Source: Halarcobacter anaerophilus (lineage in GTDB: Bacteria; Campylobacterota; Campylobacteria; Campylobacterales; Arcobacteraceae). Taken from it: a stretch of 64,000 nt of DNA. Both the position numbers and the translations under genes were made by a program. Below, piece after piece: positions 24,841-34,761 of the stretch; positions within the stretch are counted from its first letter, which is position 1, and every line of letters starts with the position of its first letter. Location of the stretch: positions 2,294,001-2,358,000 of the forward strand of contig NZ_CP041070.1 in NCBI RefSeq assembly GCF_006459125.1, given 5' to 3'. The notes below the pieces were generated by a model. That model was not told the DNA's origin, did not search any database, and was given only the letters and a program-made list of their open reading frames with translations.

Positions 24841-26031
24841 ATGCATAGAGTAATACTGATACTTTTTTTGATAATTTCATCACTTTTTTCCATAGAAGTA
24901 AAAGAGACTAAGTGGCCGGCAGGCGAATCATTTTTAACTTTTTTAAACAAATATTCCATCCCGCAAAAATTATATTTCGATTTAGAAAAAGAAGATAGAG
25001 AACTTTGTTCCGAAATAACGGCAGGAAATTACTTTTATTTAATGGAAAACGAAGACGGAACTCTAAATCAGGTTCTTATACCGGTTTCAGAAGAGATTCA
25101 ACTTCATGTTTATAAAGATAAAGATAGTTACAAATTTGAGACTCTTCCTATTAGTTACAGAGAATATAATGAAACAATTGCCATACCTATTAACACTTCA
25201 GTATCAAATGAATTGCAAGAAGCAACAGGAAATGCAGCCTTAGCAGCAAATTTAAAATCAATCTTTTCAACTTCGGTTAATTTTAGAAGAATGCAAAAAG
25301 GTGATTTTATTGCAATAGAATATACCCAAAAAGAGCTATTAGGCAGACCTTTCGGGCAACCTGATATAAAAGCCGCAATGGTTGAGATTTCAGGAAGAAA
25401 ATATTATAGATTTAAAAATGAAAAAGATGATAAATATTATGACCAGACAGGAAAAGCTTTTACGAAATATTACTTTTTTAGAATCCCTTTAAGATATAAA
25501 AGAATATCAAGTAGATTTACAAAAAAAAGATGGCACCCTGTTTTAAAAAGATATAGAGCCCATTTAGGAACAGACTTTGCTGCTCCACGAGGAAGAAAAA
25601 TCTATGCAGCAGGAGACGGTAGAGTAATATTTGTAGGAAGAAGAGGCGGTTACGGTAATTGTACTATTATACAACATCCAAACGGTTATAGAACCTTATA
25701 TGGTCACCAAAGCAGATTTAAAGCAGGTCTAAGAAGAGGTCAAAGAGTTAAAAAAGGTGACCTAATAGGATATGTGGGAAGTACAGGGCTTAGTTCCGGT
25801 CCTCACTTACATTTAGGTGTATATAAAAATGGAAGAGCAATTAACCCTCTAAAAGTTATTAGAAAACCTGAACATATAGGCTTAAAAGGAAAAGAGAAAA
25901 AAACCTTTATTGCCAATGCTAAAAAAACAATACAAGAACTTGACAGCGTTGTAAAGGATGAGAATAGAAGCAAAGCAACAAAACTTGACAGAATAGTCTC
26001 GACAAGCGAACTTCTTCCAAGGAAAATTTAA
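24841..26031 (+). CDS. M23 peptidoglycan endopeptidase of the Csd3/Pgp3 type
   Basis: The 396-residue protein has an N-terminal signal segment, two beta-rich regulatory domains (about 20-225) and a C-terminal LytM/M23 domain with the zinc motifs 'HLGTDFAAPRGRKIYAAGDG' and 'GPHLHLGVYKNGRAINPL' (HxxxD and HxH). The layout equals Csd3/HdpA and Pgp3, which act as D,D-endopeptidase and D,D-carboxypeptidase in Campylobacterota cell-shape formation. The first domain can block the active site in Csd3. Its stop codon overlaps the mgtE start (ATG inside TTTAATG), so the two are co-transcribed. Confidence 0.88.
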   Translation: MHRVILILFLIISSLFSIEVKETKWPAGESFLTFLNKYSIPQKLYFDLEKEDRELCSEITAGNYFYLMENEDGTLNQVLIPVSEEIQLHVYKDKDSYKFETLPISYREYNETIAIPINTSVSNELQEATGNAALAANLKSIFSTSVNFRRMQKGDFIAIEYTQKELLGRPFGQPDIKAAMVEISGRKYYRFKNEKDDKYYDQTGKAFTKYYFFRIPLRYKRISSRFTKKRWHPVLKRYRAHLGTDFAAPRGRKIYAAGDGRVIFVGRRGGYGNCTIIQHPNGYRTLYGHQSRFKAGLRRGQRVKKGDLIGYVGSTGLSSGPHLHLGVYKNGRAINPLKVIRKPEHIGLKGKEKKTFIANAKKTIQELDSVVKDENRSKATKLDRIVSTSELLPRKI

Positions 26032-27383
26032 TGCCTTTAGAAAATGCTATAAAAAATCCTCATGAGCTTTTATCAAACTTAAATGAGCTTCATCCAAGTG
26101 ATATAGCATTTTCTTTAAAAAAAATCGAACAAGAATCAACTGATGATTTTTATTATGTTTTAAAAGAAATCCCCGACGAAATTTTGGGGCAAGTAATACT
26201 TGAACTTCCCGATAATTTAAGAGAAGATGTTTATGAATTTTTATCTTCACAGAGACTTTGTGATGTTGTAGATGAACTTGATTCGGATGATGCAACGGAT
26301 ATTATTCAAGAAATTGAAGAGATAGATAATCAAAAAGCAAAAGAGATTTTTGACGGTCTTGAAGAAGATGATAAACATGAAATTAACTGGCTTAAGAGAT
26401 ACCATGAAGATGAAGCCGGTTCTTATATGCAAACAGAGCTTTTTTCTGCAAATATTCAGGAAAAAATTCAAGATTCGATTACAAGATTAAAAAAAGCAAA
26501 AGAGTCTCATGAACTGGAGAATATTCATCAAGTCTATATTGTAAATGATGATAAAAAATTGATTGCTTCTATACTTTTGGAAGATCTTATTCTTTTTGAT
26601 TTTGAAAAAACATATGAAGAGATTATAGATTTACATGATGAAAATAGATTTAAACCTTTTATTGTCCATGATAAAGATCATATAGATGAAGTTGCCAAGC
26701 AAGTTGAAAAGTACGATTTAAACGTTATCCCCGTTGTAGGATACAATGAAATATTAGTAGGTAGAATTACAAATGACGATATTCTTGATGTAATTGAAGA
26801 AAATGCAACAGAACAGATGTATCAATTAGCCGGGGTTAATGATGATTTTGAGCATGAAGATAATCTTTTAAATACCGCAAAAAAGAGAGCTTTTTGGCTT
26901 TTTTTAAATTTAGGAACGGCAATTTTAGCCTCTCTTGTAATAGGATTATTTGACGAAACCATTGAATCTTATGTTGCGTTAGCTATTTTAATGCCTATAG
27001 TTGCCTCAATGGGAGGAAATGCAGGGACACAGACCTTAGCCGTTATGGTAAGACAATTAGCCTTGGGAGATATTGATTTTGACAACAGCAAAGATGCCAT
27101 AAAAAAAGAGATTTTCATATCCTTGGCAAACGGTTTTATTTTTGCTTTGATTGTAGGTTTTGTTGCTTATATTTGGTTTAATACGGCACTTCTTGGTATT
27201 GTAATAGCCATGTCAATGGTAATAAATCTTTTCAGTGCAGGTTTTTTCGGAGCCTCTATACCTCTTTTTTTAAAAAAAATGGATATAGATCCTGCTATCG
27301 GAAGTACCGTTTTATTAACAACAGTAACTGATATTGTAGGTTTTTTCAGCTTTTTAATGTTAGCAAAAATGATTTTACTTTAA
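26031..27383 (+). CDS. mgtE: magnesium transporter MgtE
   Basis: The 450-residue protein has all three MgtE parts: an N-terminal helical Mg-sensing domain ('LHPSDIAFSLKKI', 'DELDSDDATDIIQEIEE'), paired CBS domains (about 130-250, with 'VYIVNDDKKLIASILLEDLI' and 'NVIPVVGYNEILVGRITNDD'), and five C-terminal spans with 'ILMPIVASMGGNAGTQTLAV' and 'ASIPLFLKKMDIDPAIGSTV'. The acidic sensing domain closes the channel at high cytoplasmic magnesium. It is the second gene of an operon with the M23 peptidase. No M-box riboswitch precedes it. Confidence 0.95.
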   Translation: MPLENAIKNPHELLSNLNELHPSDIAFSLKKIEQESTDDFYYVLKEIPDEILGQVILELPDNLREDVYEFLSSQRLCDVVDELDSDDATDIIQEIEEIDNQKAKEIFDGLEEDDKHEINWLKRYHEDEAGSYMQTELFSANIQEKIQDSITRLKKAKESHELENIHQVYIVNDDKKLIASILLEDLILFDFEKTYEEIIDLHDENRFKPFIVHDKDHIDEVAKQVEKYDLNVIPVVGYNEILVGRITNDDILDVIEENATEQMYQLAGVNDDFEHEDNLLNTAKKRAFWLFLNLGTAILASLVIGLFDETIESYVALAILMPIVASMGGNAGTQTLAVMVRQLALGDIDFDNSKDAIKKEIFISLANGFIFALIVGFVAYIWFNTALLGIVIAMSMVINLFSAGFFGASIPLFLKKMDIDPAIGSTVLLTTVTDIVGFFSFLMLAKMILL

Positions 27384-27384
27384 T

Positions 27385-27413
27385 TAGTTAGACACTTTTC
27401 TTAACTATTTTTT
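27385..27413 (+). terminator. possible terminator of mgtE
   Basis: TAGTTA (27385-27390) and TAACTA (27402-27407) form a 6-bp AT-rich stem with an 11-nt loop followed by TTTTTT. It starts at the second base after the mgtE stop codon and runs into the 3' end of the convergent LysE-type gene. Confidence 0.45.
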
Positions 27414-28024
27414 GAACTCAATGCTAAAAAACCTGATGCTCCGATAAGTGCCCCGCCGCCCATCTTATTTATATTCGCAATATTTTTCTCAAATTTATTT
27501 AAAAACTTATTTGCACTAAAAGCATAAAACATCACAAAAAAGAAATCCATTAGTGCCATAGTAGGACACATAATTGACATTTGCAAAAACAAAGATTGGT
27601 TAAGATCAATAAACTGCGGAAAAAAAGCTGTAAAAAATACAATAGCTTTAGGATTTCCTGCTGCTACTAAAAAACCTTTTATATAGAGTTTTTTTCTAGA
27701 CACATTTACAATAATTCTGCCGTCATTCTCTATTTTTTTAGGTTTAGATTTAATCATTTTTATTCCCATATATAAAAGGGTTATAACACCAAACCATTTA
27801 ATAACTTGAAAAGCTAATTCGGAAGTTGAAATAATAGCTCCTAAACCAATAGCAACTAAAAGCATTTGAATAAAGTTTGCACTAATATCACCTAGTGCCG
27901 TAAATATCGTATTTTTGGTACCGTAATTTAAAGAATGAACAACTCCAAGTAAAATGCTAGGTCCCGGAGTCATAGTAAGTATTGCACAAGCTAAAACATA
28001 AGTTAACCAGATATGTAAATCCAT
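27401..28024 (-). CDS. LysE/RhtB-family amino acid exporter
   Basis: The 207-residue inner membrane protein has five or six spans and the RhtB/LysE pattern: 'TMTPGPSILLGVVHSLNYGTKNTIFTALGD' near the N-terminus (core TPGPSILLGV), 'LYMGIKMIKSKPK', then 'LYIKGFLVAAGNPKAIVFFTAFFPQF' and a last pair of spans. Members export homoserine lactones, threonine, leucine, lysine or arginine; substrate cannot be told from the sequence. It ends in 'SGFLALSSKNS', a shared C-terminal style of RhtB proteins. It has its own promoter region upstream. Confidence 0.85.
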   Translation of the reverse strand: MDLHIWLTYVLACAILTMTPGPSILLGVVHSLNYGTKNTIFTALGDISANFIQMLLVAIGLGAIISTSELAFQVIKWFGVITLLYMGIKMIKSKPKKIENDGRIIVNVSRKKLYIKGFLVAAGNPKAIVFFTAFFPQFIDLNQSLFLQMSIMCPTMALMDFFFVMFYAFSANKFLNKFEKNIANINKMGGGALIGASGFLALSSKNS

Positions 28025-28150
28025 AAATATCCTTTGATTTTAAAGGTACATTATACTACCAAAATCAAGAACGATATATCTTTTTTATGAATAGTTACTA
28101 TACATATAAATTTTAATTTCAACAATTTTTGCAGATATACCAAAGAGTGT

Positions 28151-28182
28151 AAGCAAAACTTATATTACGTTTAGTTTTGCTT
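28151..28182 (-). terminator. hairpin downstream of the chemoreceptor gene
   Basis: AAGCAAAACT / AGTTTTGCTT form a perfect 10-bp stem with a 12-nt loop, starting 8 bases past the stop codon of the chemoreceptor. On the minus strand it is followed by ACACTCTTTGG, without a clean U-run, so it could be a weak terminator or an mRNA-protecting structure. Confidence 0.4.
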
Positions 28183-28190
28183 AACTTATT

Positions 28191-30062
28191 TTAAATAAAT
28201 TTTTTATCACTTAAATTATCAACAATCTCTTTTGACAATTTATCGGTTTGAAATGCAATTTCTTTTGTTTGTCCTGCAATAGAAGCATTTTTTTGTGTTT
28301 GTTTATCTAATAAGGAAACTGCATCATTAATTTGAGAAATTCCTTGTTCTTGCTCTTTTGAAGCATTAGCTATATTTTTAATTGTTTCATTAGATTTCTC
28401 AATTCCATCTAATAGCTTATCGTATCCTTCAATCATTTTATCACTTGTCTCTTTCCCGTAACTTGCTTTTAAATTTGCTTTTTCAACAATATTTTTAATC
28501 TCTTTTGCTGCTTGGGCACTTCTATTGGCAAGATTTCTTACTTCTTGGGCTACTACTGCAAAACCTTTTCCTGCTTCACCTGCTGTTGCCGCTTCGACTG
28601 CCGCATTTAAAGATAATATATTTGTTTGAAAAGCTATTTGATCAATCACACTGATTGCTTCATTTATAGTATTTACTTGCACTTCTATTTCTGTCATTGC
28701 TTCACTTGTATTTCTTGCTAACTTTTGTCCTTCTTTTGCTGATATGTTCACTTGATTCGAATATTCCGACATAGAAATAACATTATTAGAATTTGCTGTA
28801 ACGGTTGCGGTAATCTCTTCTAAAGCTGCTGCTGTTTGCTCTAAAGAAGCTGCTGCTTCGTTTGAACTTAAGTTTAATTCATCTACATTTTCAATCAAAG
28901 TATTTGAAGACTTTCTTAACGTTTCTCCAACTTTTAAAGATTGACTTAAGAGATTAGAAATAACATCACCTAACTCATTTATTGCATTTGCAACATTTGA
29001 ATAGGTATCAGGGAATCTTGCGGTAAAATCGTGGTTTTTAAACTTTTCTAAAACAGATAATAAAGCAGGAATACTTTTTGCTACGGAGTGCTCCAACGCA
29101 TATTGCATTTTTGTTAAAATTTCTTTTAATTTAATTAAAGATTCTGTTTGTGTATCTTCTTCAATCTTAGCAAGCAAATTTCCTTTGCCTATCTCATCGG
29201 CAAATCTTGCAATATCTTTTACAAACTTTTCATCTTGTAATATTACTTTTTGCGTATTTTGTATATTTACATTAATCATTTGAGCGATATGTCCAAGTTC
29301 ATCTTTTGTATCTAGATTAATCATTGATGTTTCCGATGTTTTTTTATTTAAAAAATCAAAAAAGGCTTGTAAACCGTTTTGTACTGCCCATAAAGATTTA
29401 ATTATTTGATTTGAAATTAAAAAAGCAACCAATATACCGATAATTAGAGAAATAATTAAAATTACAACCATAGTATATGAAAAGCTACTTGCAGCTTCAC
29501 TTGCTTTGGGAGTTGCAATTTGATTTTTATTTTCCTGATAATCAATAAATTCATTTATAACTTGCAACCAAGTTTTAAAGTTTTTACTTACTTGTTGTAA
29601 TAATAAATTTTTTGCTTCAAGATTATTGTCACTTTTTATTAAGAAAATAATTCTTTCCACTAAAGGTAGTGTTTTCTTCTCAATATCTTTAATTTTGGCT
29701 AAGATAACTCTCTCTTTTTCATCTATATTCTCTCCTTTTTTGAATATCTCATCTAAAGGTTTGGCTGACTTAATATAATATGATTCAAGTCTCTTAATAT
29801 CTTCAACAGTAGTTTTAAATAGTTTGCTCTCTTTATCTGATGATAGAACTAAATCTCTAATAGCAATTGCTCTATCATGAACGCTGCCTCTAAAATTAAT
29901 TGCATATCTTTGTTTTATTGAATTAACTTCTACAACTTCTTTTAATGTATTATCTATAAAATTCACTTTCAAAATACCTATTACAGTAATTAAAATGATG
30001 ATTAAAAGCATTAAGATAAAACTAAAATATAATTTTTTTGATATAGTTAGATTATTTAACAT
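28191..30062 (-). CDS. methyl-accepting chemotaxis protein
   Basis: The 623-residue receptor has an N-terminal span (about 11-33), a helical periplasmic sensing domain of about 160 residues ('[20 protein letters not shown]' is typical of four-helix-bundle sensors), a second span (about 196-217), an extended HAMP region, and a cytoplasmic signalling domain with the tip '[20 protein letters not shown]' and '[20 protein letters not shown]'. The hairpin tip contacts CheA and CheW. It ends in 'SDKKFI', without a CheR/CheB-docking pentapeptide. No adjacent che genes; ligand unknown. Confidence 0.95.
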   Translation of the reverse strand: MLNNLTISKKLYFSFILMLLIIILITVIGILKVNFIDNTLKEVVEVNSIKQRYAINFRGSVHDRAIAIRDLVLSSDKESKLFKTTVEDIKRLESYYIKSAKPLDEIFKKGENIDEKERVILAKIKDIEKKTLPLVERIIFLIKSDNNLEAKNLLLQQVSKNFKTWLQVINEFIDYQENKNQIATPKASEAASSFSYTMVVILIISLIIGILVAFLISNQIIKSLWAVQNGLQAFFDFLNKKTSETSMINLDTKDELGHIAQMINVNIQNTQKVILQDEKFVKDIARFADEIGKGNLLAKIEEDTQTESLIKLKEILTKMQYALEHSVAKSIPALLSVLEKFKNHDFTARFPDTYSNVANAINELGDVISNLLSQSLKVGETLRKSSNTLIENVDELNLSSNEAAASLEQTAAALEEITATVTANSNNVISMSEYSNQVNISAKEGQKLARNTSEAMTEIEVQVNTINEAISVIDQIAFQTNILSLNAAVEAATAGEAGKGFAVVAQEVRNLANRSAQAAKEIKNIVEKANLKASYGKETSDKMIEGYDKLLDGIEKSNETIKNIANASKEQEQGISQINDAVSLLDKQTQKNASIAGQTKEIAFQTDKLSKEIVDNLSDKKFI

Positions 30063-30176
30063 TTATTCTCCTTAAATATTTTATATTATAGGAGAATAAT
30101 TATTATATTATAATAAGTAGTTCTTTTTTTTGACTAAAAAAAACTTGTTGGGTAGAATTTTTACTTTTATGATTAA

Positions 30177-30749
30177 TTATTTATGTAAAGATTGAGCAAT
30201 TATAGATAAAAACTCATCTTTTGTTTTTTTCTCTTTTTTAAATAAACCTCTAAGTGCTGAAGTAACTGTTGTAGAACATATTTTTTCTACACCTCTCATC
30301 TCCATACACATATGTCTTGCATCTATCATTACTGCAACACCTTTAGGATTTAATGCTTCATGAAGTGCATCGCAAATTTGTTCAGTCATCTGCTCTTGTA
30401 TTTGCAATCTTCTTGCAAATACGTCTACAACTCTTGGAATTTTTGATAAACCTACAACTTTCCCGTCAGGAATATATGCTACGTGAGCTTTTCCTATAAT
30501 AGGCAACATATGATGCTCACACATAGAGTAGAACTCAATATCTTTTATTACGACCATTTCATCATTTGAGCTTGTAAAAAGTGCTGAATTTATAATCTCT
30601 TTTGGATCTTGTTTATATCCGCTGCACATAAACTCAAAAGCTTTCCTAACTCTACTTGGAGTTTTAATTAATCCCTCTCTATTCGCATCTTCACCAATAT
30701 ATTCTAAAATATTTTTTACTGAATCTTCGAACTGTGTCTCTTTGTTCAT
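30177..30749 (-). CDS. folE: GTP cyclohydrolase I
   Basis: The 190-residue enzyme forms 7,8-dihydroneopterin triphosphate from GTP, the first step to folate. The zinc site is seen in '[20 protein letters not shown]' (Cys and His ligands) and '[17 protein letters not shown]' (third Cys ligand); also '[20 protein letters not shown]' and 'EHGVAV'-like '[19 protein letters not shown]'. Length is normal for a bacterial FolE. It starts 12 bases after the end of the GspF-like gene on the same strand, upstream of which are secretion genes, but folE is downstream in reading order only if transcription continues. Confidence 0.96.
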   Translation of the reverse strand: MNKETQFEDSVKNILEYIGEDANREGLIKTPSRVRKAFEFMCSGYKQDPKEIINSALFTSSNDEMVVIKDIEFYSMCEHHMLPIIGKAHVAYIPDGKVVGLSKIPRVVDVFARRLQIQEQMTEQICDALHEALNPKGVAVMIDARHMCMEMRGVEKICSTTVTSALRGLFKKEKKTKDEFLSIIAQSLHK

Positions 30750-30761
30750 TTACAATCCTCA

Positions 30762-31943
30762 TTAAACTTTTAACATATCATTTAAACCCCATAACGGAAC
30801 AAATATGGCAAAAACGATCCATAAAACAAGCGCCATTATGATTATGAAAAATAGAGGTTCTATTAAAGTAGAAAAAATCTTCAAAGAATCATCAAATCTT
30901 TTTTTATAAATATTCTTTATTTCATATACCACTTTTGGTAATGAATTGGTAACCTCTCCCGTATTAATCAAGCTTAAGGTTACATCATCAAAGAGATTAG
31001 AAGATTCAAAAGCAAATTTTACGCTTTTCCCATTTTTCAACAGATATTCTATTTGCGTAATTCTATCTAAAAGATATTGATTTTTCAGTAAAATTTTTGC
31101 CTGTTTCAAAGAATCTAGAAACTCAAACCTGTTTTTAAGTAAAATCTCAAAAACTACAAAAAAAATATATAAAGATTTTAATCTATAAAGATGACTTAGC
31201 AAAAACAGATGTCTAACCAGAAGTTTGTCTATTTTTATTTTAAATCTAAGCTCTTTTTTATAAAGAGTTAAAAAAAAAGTATAAAGAAGTATAAGAGAAA
31301 TTAAAAAAAGAAGAGTATAGTTTTCAAAAAAATCTTTGCATAAAAATAAAACTTTTGTTGCAATAGATAGTTCGGCATTAGAGTTTTTTAAAATAGATTC
31401 AAAACTTGGAACTACGAATTTAAAAATAGCAAACAAAGATAGAAAAAAAGTTATTGTTAGAATTATCGGATAAAGCATAGTTTTTAAAAACTCTTTTTTA
31501 ATCTCATAATTTTCACTGATAATATTACTTAAAAACTCTATATTCGAGCTGCTGTTACCGCTTTTTTGCGTGATTTCAAATAATGATTTTATTAAAGGAT
31601 TGATTTTATATTTTTTTAGACTTTTTGATAAATTAGAAGAACTCGAAAAAGATTTTTTCAGATCTATTAAAAAACTTTTCAACTCTTGTTTTTTCTCTTT
31701 TTTTATTAAAATATCCAAAGCCTCGTTTATAAGAATATCGGAGTTTAACATTAAACTTAATTCATATAAACAATTTTTTATATCTTTATCTTTTATTTTT
31801 GAGCGTTTTTGTAAAAAACTTTTTCCGCTTTTTTTTATACTAATAATATTTTTAGGAAGTTCATTTTTTTCAAACTCCTCTTTACTTAATTCTACTGATT
31901 TTATTTTATTGTTTTCTTGATAACTTATTTTAAATCTATTCAT
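30762..31943 (-). CDS. GspF/CtsF-like inner membrane platform protein
   Basis: The 393-residue protein has two GspF repeats, each ending in membrane spans ('EFLKTMLYPIILTITFFLSLFAIF' near 150-175, and 'LIEPLFFIIIMALVLWIVFAIFVPLWGLNDML' at the C-terminus; cores YPIILTITFF and EPLFFIIIMA). The last segment 'FVPLWGLNDM' is typical of GspF/PilC. These proteins connect the assembly ATPase to the pilin pseudopilus. In Campylobacter the CtsE-CtsF pair serves natural transformation, and the gene order here (two small assembly proteins, E, F) fits. Overlaps the ATPase gene by 8 bases. Confidence 0.85.
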   Translation of the reverse strand: MNRFKISYQENNKIKSVELSKEEFEKNELPKNIISIKKSGKSFLQKRSKIKDKDIKNCLYELSLMLNSDILINEALDILIKKEKKQELKSFLIDLKKSFSSSSNLSKSLKKYKINPLIKSLFEITQKSGNSSSNIEFLSNIISENYEIKKEFLKTMLYPIILTITFFLSLFAIFKFVVPSFESILKNSNAELSIATKVLFLCKDFFENYTLLFLISLILLYTFFLTLYKKELRFKIKIDKLLVRHLFLLSHLYRLKSLYIFFVVFEILLKNRFEFLDSLKQAKILLKNQYLLDRITQIEYLLKNGKSVKFAFESSNLFDDVTLSLINTGEVTNSLPKVVYEIKNIYKKRFDDSLKIFSTLIEPLFFIIIMALVLWIVFAIFVPLWGLNDMLKV

Positions 31944-33282
31944 TTATAACCTTATAAACCTCTTGCATAGTCGTAATACCTTTTTCAACACTTTCTTTCC
32001 CGTCATCTAATATGGTTTTAAAAGAGATACTGTTTAAATAAGTTTTAATATCCTTATTTTGCATAATTATTGAAGAGATCTCTTCATCTATTTTTAATAT
32101 TTCCGAAATACAACTTCTACCGTAAAAACCTGTAAAACTGCATAATTCACACCCTTTTGCTTTACACTTTTTACATATGTTTAAAACTAATCTTTGAGAA
32201 AGTATATATCTTAAAGAGGCTGATAGCAAAAATTTATCGGCTTTTAAATCTTTTAATCTTGAAAAAGTTTCAACGGTATTGTTTGCATGAATTGAAGCAA
32301 AAACCAAGTGTCCGGTGAGAGAAGCTTGCAGTGCTATTGCTAATGAATTTTCATCTCTTATTTCTCCGATTAAAATTATGTCGGGATCTTGCCTTAAAAC
32401 ATTTTTCAATACTTTTTGAAAAGAGACTCCTAACTTTTCATTTACCTCGATTTGTTGAATTCCTTCCATTTTATACTCAACTGGATCTTCAATTGTAATA
32501 ATCTTTTTATTCTCTTTATTAAGCTCTTTTAAAATTGAGTATAAAGTGGTACTTTTACCGCTTCCTGTAGGACCTGCAATCAAAACAAGCCCGCTTGAAA
32601 GTTTTTCAATCTCTTTTATTGAGTTATAAACTCTTTTTGAAAAACCTAAATCCTGCAATTTTTTTGTAATATTTTTATTATCTAAAACTCTTATAACTAT
32701 CGATTCACCGTATATTGTGGGCATTGTAGAGACTCTAAAATCAAACTTTTTCTCTTCTAAATACAAAGAGAATCTTCCATCCATAGGAGTTCGGCTCTGT
32801 GTTATATCAAGTTTTGAAAGCATCTTGATATACGAACTTAAAACTTTTAAGAACTCTTTTTGAAAAGTATAAAAAATTTTTAAATTTCCATCTATTCTAA
32901 ACCTTATAATCAGAGCTTTTTCTATACTTTCTATATGAATATCACTGCTTCTTACTTCAACTGCTTTTTTTATTAAAATTTTAAAAAAATCTTCAATATA
33001 ATTTATATTGTTTTCTTCATTTAAAACTGCATTTTTTGATAATAAAAAGAGAGTTTTCCTTCTTTTTATATCATCTAAAAAGAAAAGTATCTCTTCTTTG
33101 TTCAGCTCTTTTTCTCTTATAATATTTCCATCTTCTAAAACTTTTATATTTGAATTAGTGCAAGAAAAAATATCAAAAAAGATTCCATCTTTTTTAATAG
33201 GTAAAATAAGATTATTTTTTAAAAATTCTATATCAAGACTATCTATCAATTCATAATCTATTATTGTATTTAAACTATTCAT
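31936..33282 (-). CDS. GspE/CtsE-like assembly ATPase
   Basis: The 448-residue ATPase has the GspE/PilB core: 'RSSDIHIESIEKALIIRFRIDG' (core SSDIHIE), Walker A 'LIAGPTGSGKSTTLYSIL', Asp box 'ITIEDPVEYKMEGIQQIEVN', Walker B 'DPDIILIGEIRDENSLAIAL', His box 'LTGHLVFASIHANN', and the C-terminal zinc site with four cysteines (CKKCKAKGCELC) followed by 'GFYGRSCISEIL'. The N-terminal domain is short. It powers pseudopilus assembly for DNA uptake or secretion. Translationally coupled to the flanking genes by 7-8-base overlaps. Confidence 0.92.
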   Translation of the reverse strand: MNSLNTIIDYELIDSLDIEFLKNNLILPIKKDGIFFDIFSCTNSNIKVLEDGNIIREKELNKEEILFFLDDIKRRKTLFLLSKNAVLNEENNINYIEDFFKILIKKAVEVRSSDIHIESIEKALIIRFRIDGNLKIFYTFQKEFLKVLSSYIKMLSKLDITQSRTPMDGRFSLYLEEKKFDFRVSTMPTIYGESIVIRVLDNKNITKKLQDLGFSKRVYNSIKEIEKLSSGLVLIAGPTGSGKSTTLYSILKELNKENKKIITIEDPVEYKMEGIQQIEVNEKLGVSFQKVLKNVLRQDPDIILIGEIRDENSLAIALQASLTGHLVFASIHANNTVETFSRLKDLKADKFLLSASLRYILSQRLVLNICKKCKAKGCELCSFTGFYGRSCISEILKIDEEISSIIMQNKDIKTYLNSISFKTILDDGKESVEKGITTMQEVYKVINE

Positions 33283-33913
33283 CTTTATGTAACTTTAGTT
33301 TGATTTTCTCTTTTTCTTTTTGCAAAATAACCTCTTTTCTTTTTATATCTACGATTTTATAAGAATCTACCGTTTCACCTTTTTTAAACCAGCCGCTATT
33401 TATAAATACGTTCTCTCCTACTATTGCATAGAGTTTAAATAAAACTTTTTTCTTCTTCTTTTCAACAAAGTTTCTTAGATCATTTAAACTCTTTTTATAA
33501 AATCTATTAAAACTGACTTGCACTGTTAATCCCTCATTTAAAAATTCCAAAGATTCAATTTTGGAAAAGGCATTAAAAGTTTCAAGAAACACTAAAAACT
33601 TTAATCTCTTTTCAATATCAGAAAAAAGAGTTATTTTTATATTTTTATCTTCTTTTTTAATTGACTGCAACTTAATATGATTTTTATTTGAAAAACTTTC
33701 AATCTCTTTTAATATCTTTACAAAATCATCTTTCATCTTTAAAGAGTTTAAATCAACTTTCTTTACTCTTTTTTCTTCTTTTACTACTTCTTTGTCATAA
33801 AGAGAATAACTTATTAAAAAAAGTACAATAAGAGGGAAAAGGAAAAATTCAATTTTCAGCCTTAAAGAGAGTAATTCAAACTTATCTTCTATTGATTTCA
33901 TAAATTGCATCAC
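33275..33913 (-). CDS. bitopic protein of the Cts/type II cluster
   Basis: The 212-residue protein has one N-terminal span (about 22-39, 'IEFFLFPLIVLFLISYSLYD') after a short cytoplasmic segment, then a long lysine-rich periplasmic part with a coiled region and a C-terminal beta-rich tail ('VFINSGWFKKGETVDSYKIV' and 'DIKRKEVILQKEKEKIKLKL'). The tail resembles PilP or GspC-type homology regions, which touch the secretin. PilO-like features are also visible in the middle. In Campylobacter this position is held by small Cts proteins. Overlaps both neighbours. Confidence 0.6.
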   Translation of the reverse strand: MMQFMKSIEDKFELLSLRLKIEFFLFPLIVLFLISYSLYDKEVVKEEKRVKKVDLNSLKMKDDFVKILKEIESFSNKNHIKLQSIKKEDKNIKITLFSDIEKRLKFLVFLETFNAFSKIESLEFLNEGLTVQVSFNRFYKKSLNDLRNFVEKKKKKVLFKLYAIVGENVFINSGWFKKGETVDSYKIVDIKRKEVILQKEKEKIKLKLHKDE

Positions 33914-34685
33914 CTATAAATCTCTCCTTTTCTTTGTCATATACGATATTTTCAATACTGTTTTTATCCAACTTTTTAAAAAAAGCATAAATATTTTTCT
34001 TATTTTTAGATTCAATTTGTACTTTTATTTTTGAATTATTTAGAATAATCGAAGCTATCTTGCTATTATTAGTTTGTGCAAAACTAAAAATCTCTTTGAG
34101 CTCTTTACTTACGCTGTAAAACTCTAACTGCTTTTTTAAATCTTTATTTGACCTTTTTATCTCCTCAAAGTTTGTTCTATTTTTTTTGTTATTAAATTCA
34201 AAAGAGGAGAAGAGTATAAGCAATATAAAAAAATAGATAATAAAGTATCTGAAACTATAAGATTTGACGGGTTTTATAAAATTGTACTTTTTATTTTTAT
34301 CAATTTTTGTTTTTGAGATATCTGATGTATGAATATTTTCTAATCCTAATCTTTGCTTTAAAAAAGCACTTATATCGGATATTGAAAACTCATTTTCTAA
34401 TTTTTGATAATAAAAAAGATTTTTGTTTTTATATACGACCACATAATCTTTGTCAAAAAATATTTCATTTTCATATAAACTTTTAAAAAATAAAAAAGGG
34501 GGAATACTTTTTTTAAAAACTATTACCTGATATAAAGAGAGTCTTTTTATATATGAATAAAAAATCCTATTGTTTTTTTCAAAACTAAGCCCTTTTATTC
34601 GTAGATTTGTTAGAATAAAAGTATCTATATTTTTAGAACTGATTTCTTCCGTTGAGTTAATTTCATAAAGTAAAATAATAAACAC
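33882..34685 (-). CDS. PilN/GspL-like bitopic protein of the Cts/type II cluster
   Basis: The start codon is GTG (34683-34685), with AAGG directly before it; no suitable ATG lies nearby in frame. The 267-residue product has a soluble N-terminal part of about 145 residues, one span (about 147-165, 'YFIIYFFILLILFSSFEF'), and a periplasmic tail of about 100 residues with a coiled segment and a ferredoxin-like end ('NKKNIYAFFKKLDKNSIENI'). This is the layout of PilN fused to a PilM-like region, or of GspL. No secretin or prepilin gene adjoins, so those parts must be elsewhere. A hairpin near 34684-34706 (ACCTTA/TAAGGT) spans the start region. Confidence 0.55.
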   Translation of the reverse strand: MFIILLYEINSTEEISSKNIDTFILTNLRIKGLSFEKNNRIFYSYIKRLSLYQVIVFKKSIPPFLFFKSLYENEIFFDKDYVVVYKNKNLFYYQKLENEFSISDISAFLKQRLGLENIHTSDISKTKIDKNKKYNFIKPVKSYSFRYFIIYFFILLILFSSFEFNNKKNRTNFEEIKRSNKDLKKQLEFYSVSKELKEIFSFAQTNNSKIASIILNNSKIKVQIESKNKKNIYAFFKKLDKNSIENIVYDKEKERFIGDAIYEINRR

Positions 34686-34761
34686 CTTAATTATATAAAT
34701 AAGGTATTTTATTATTAAAATGTTTTAAGAGAGTTTAAATAAATATATATTTTAATTATTT

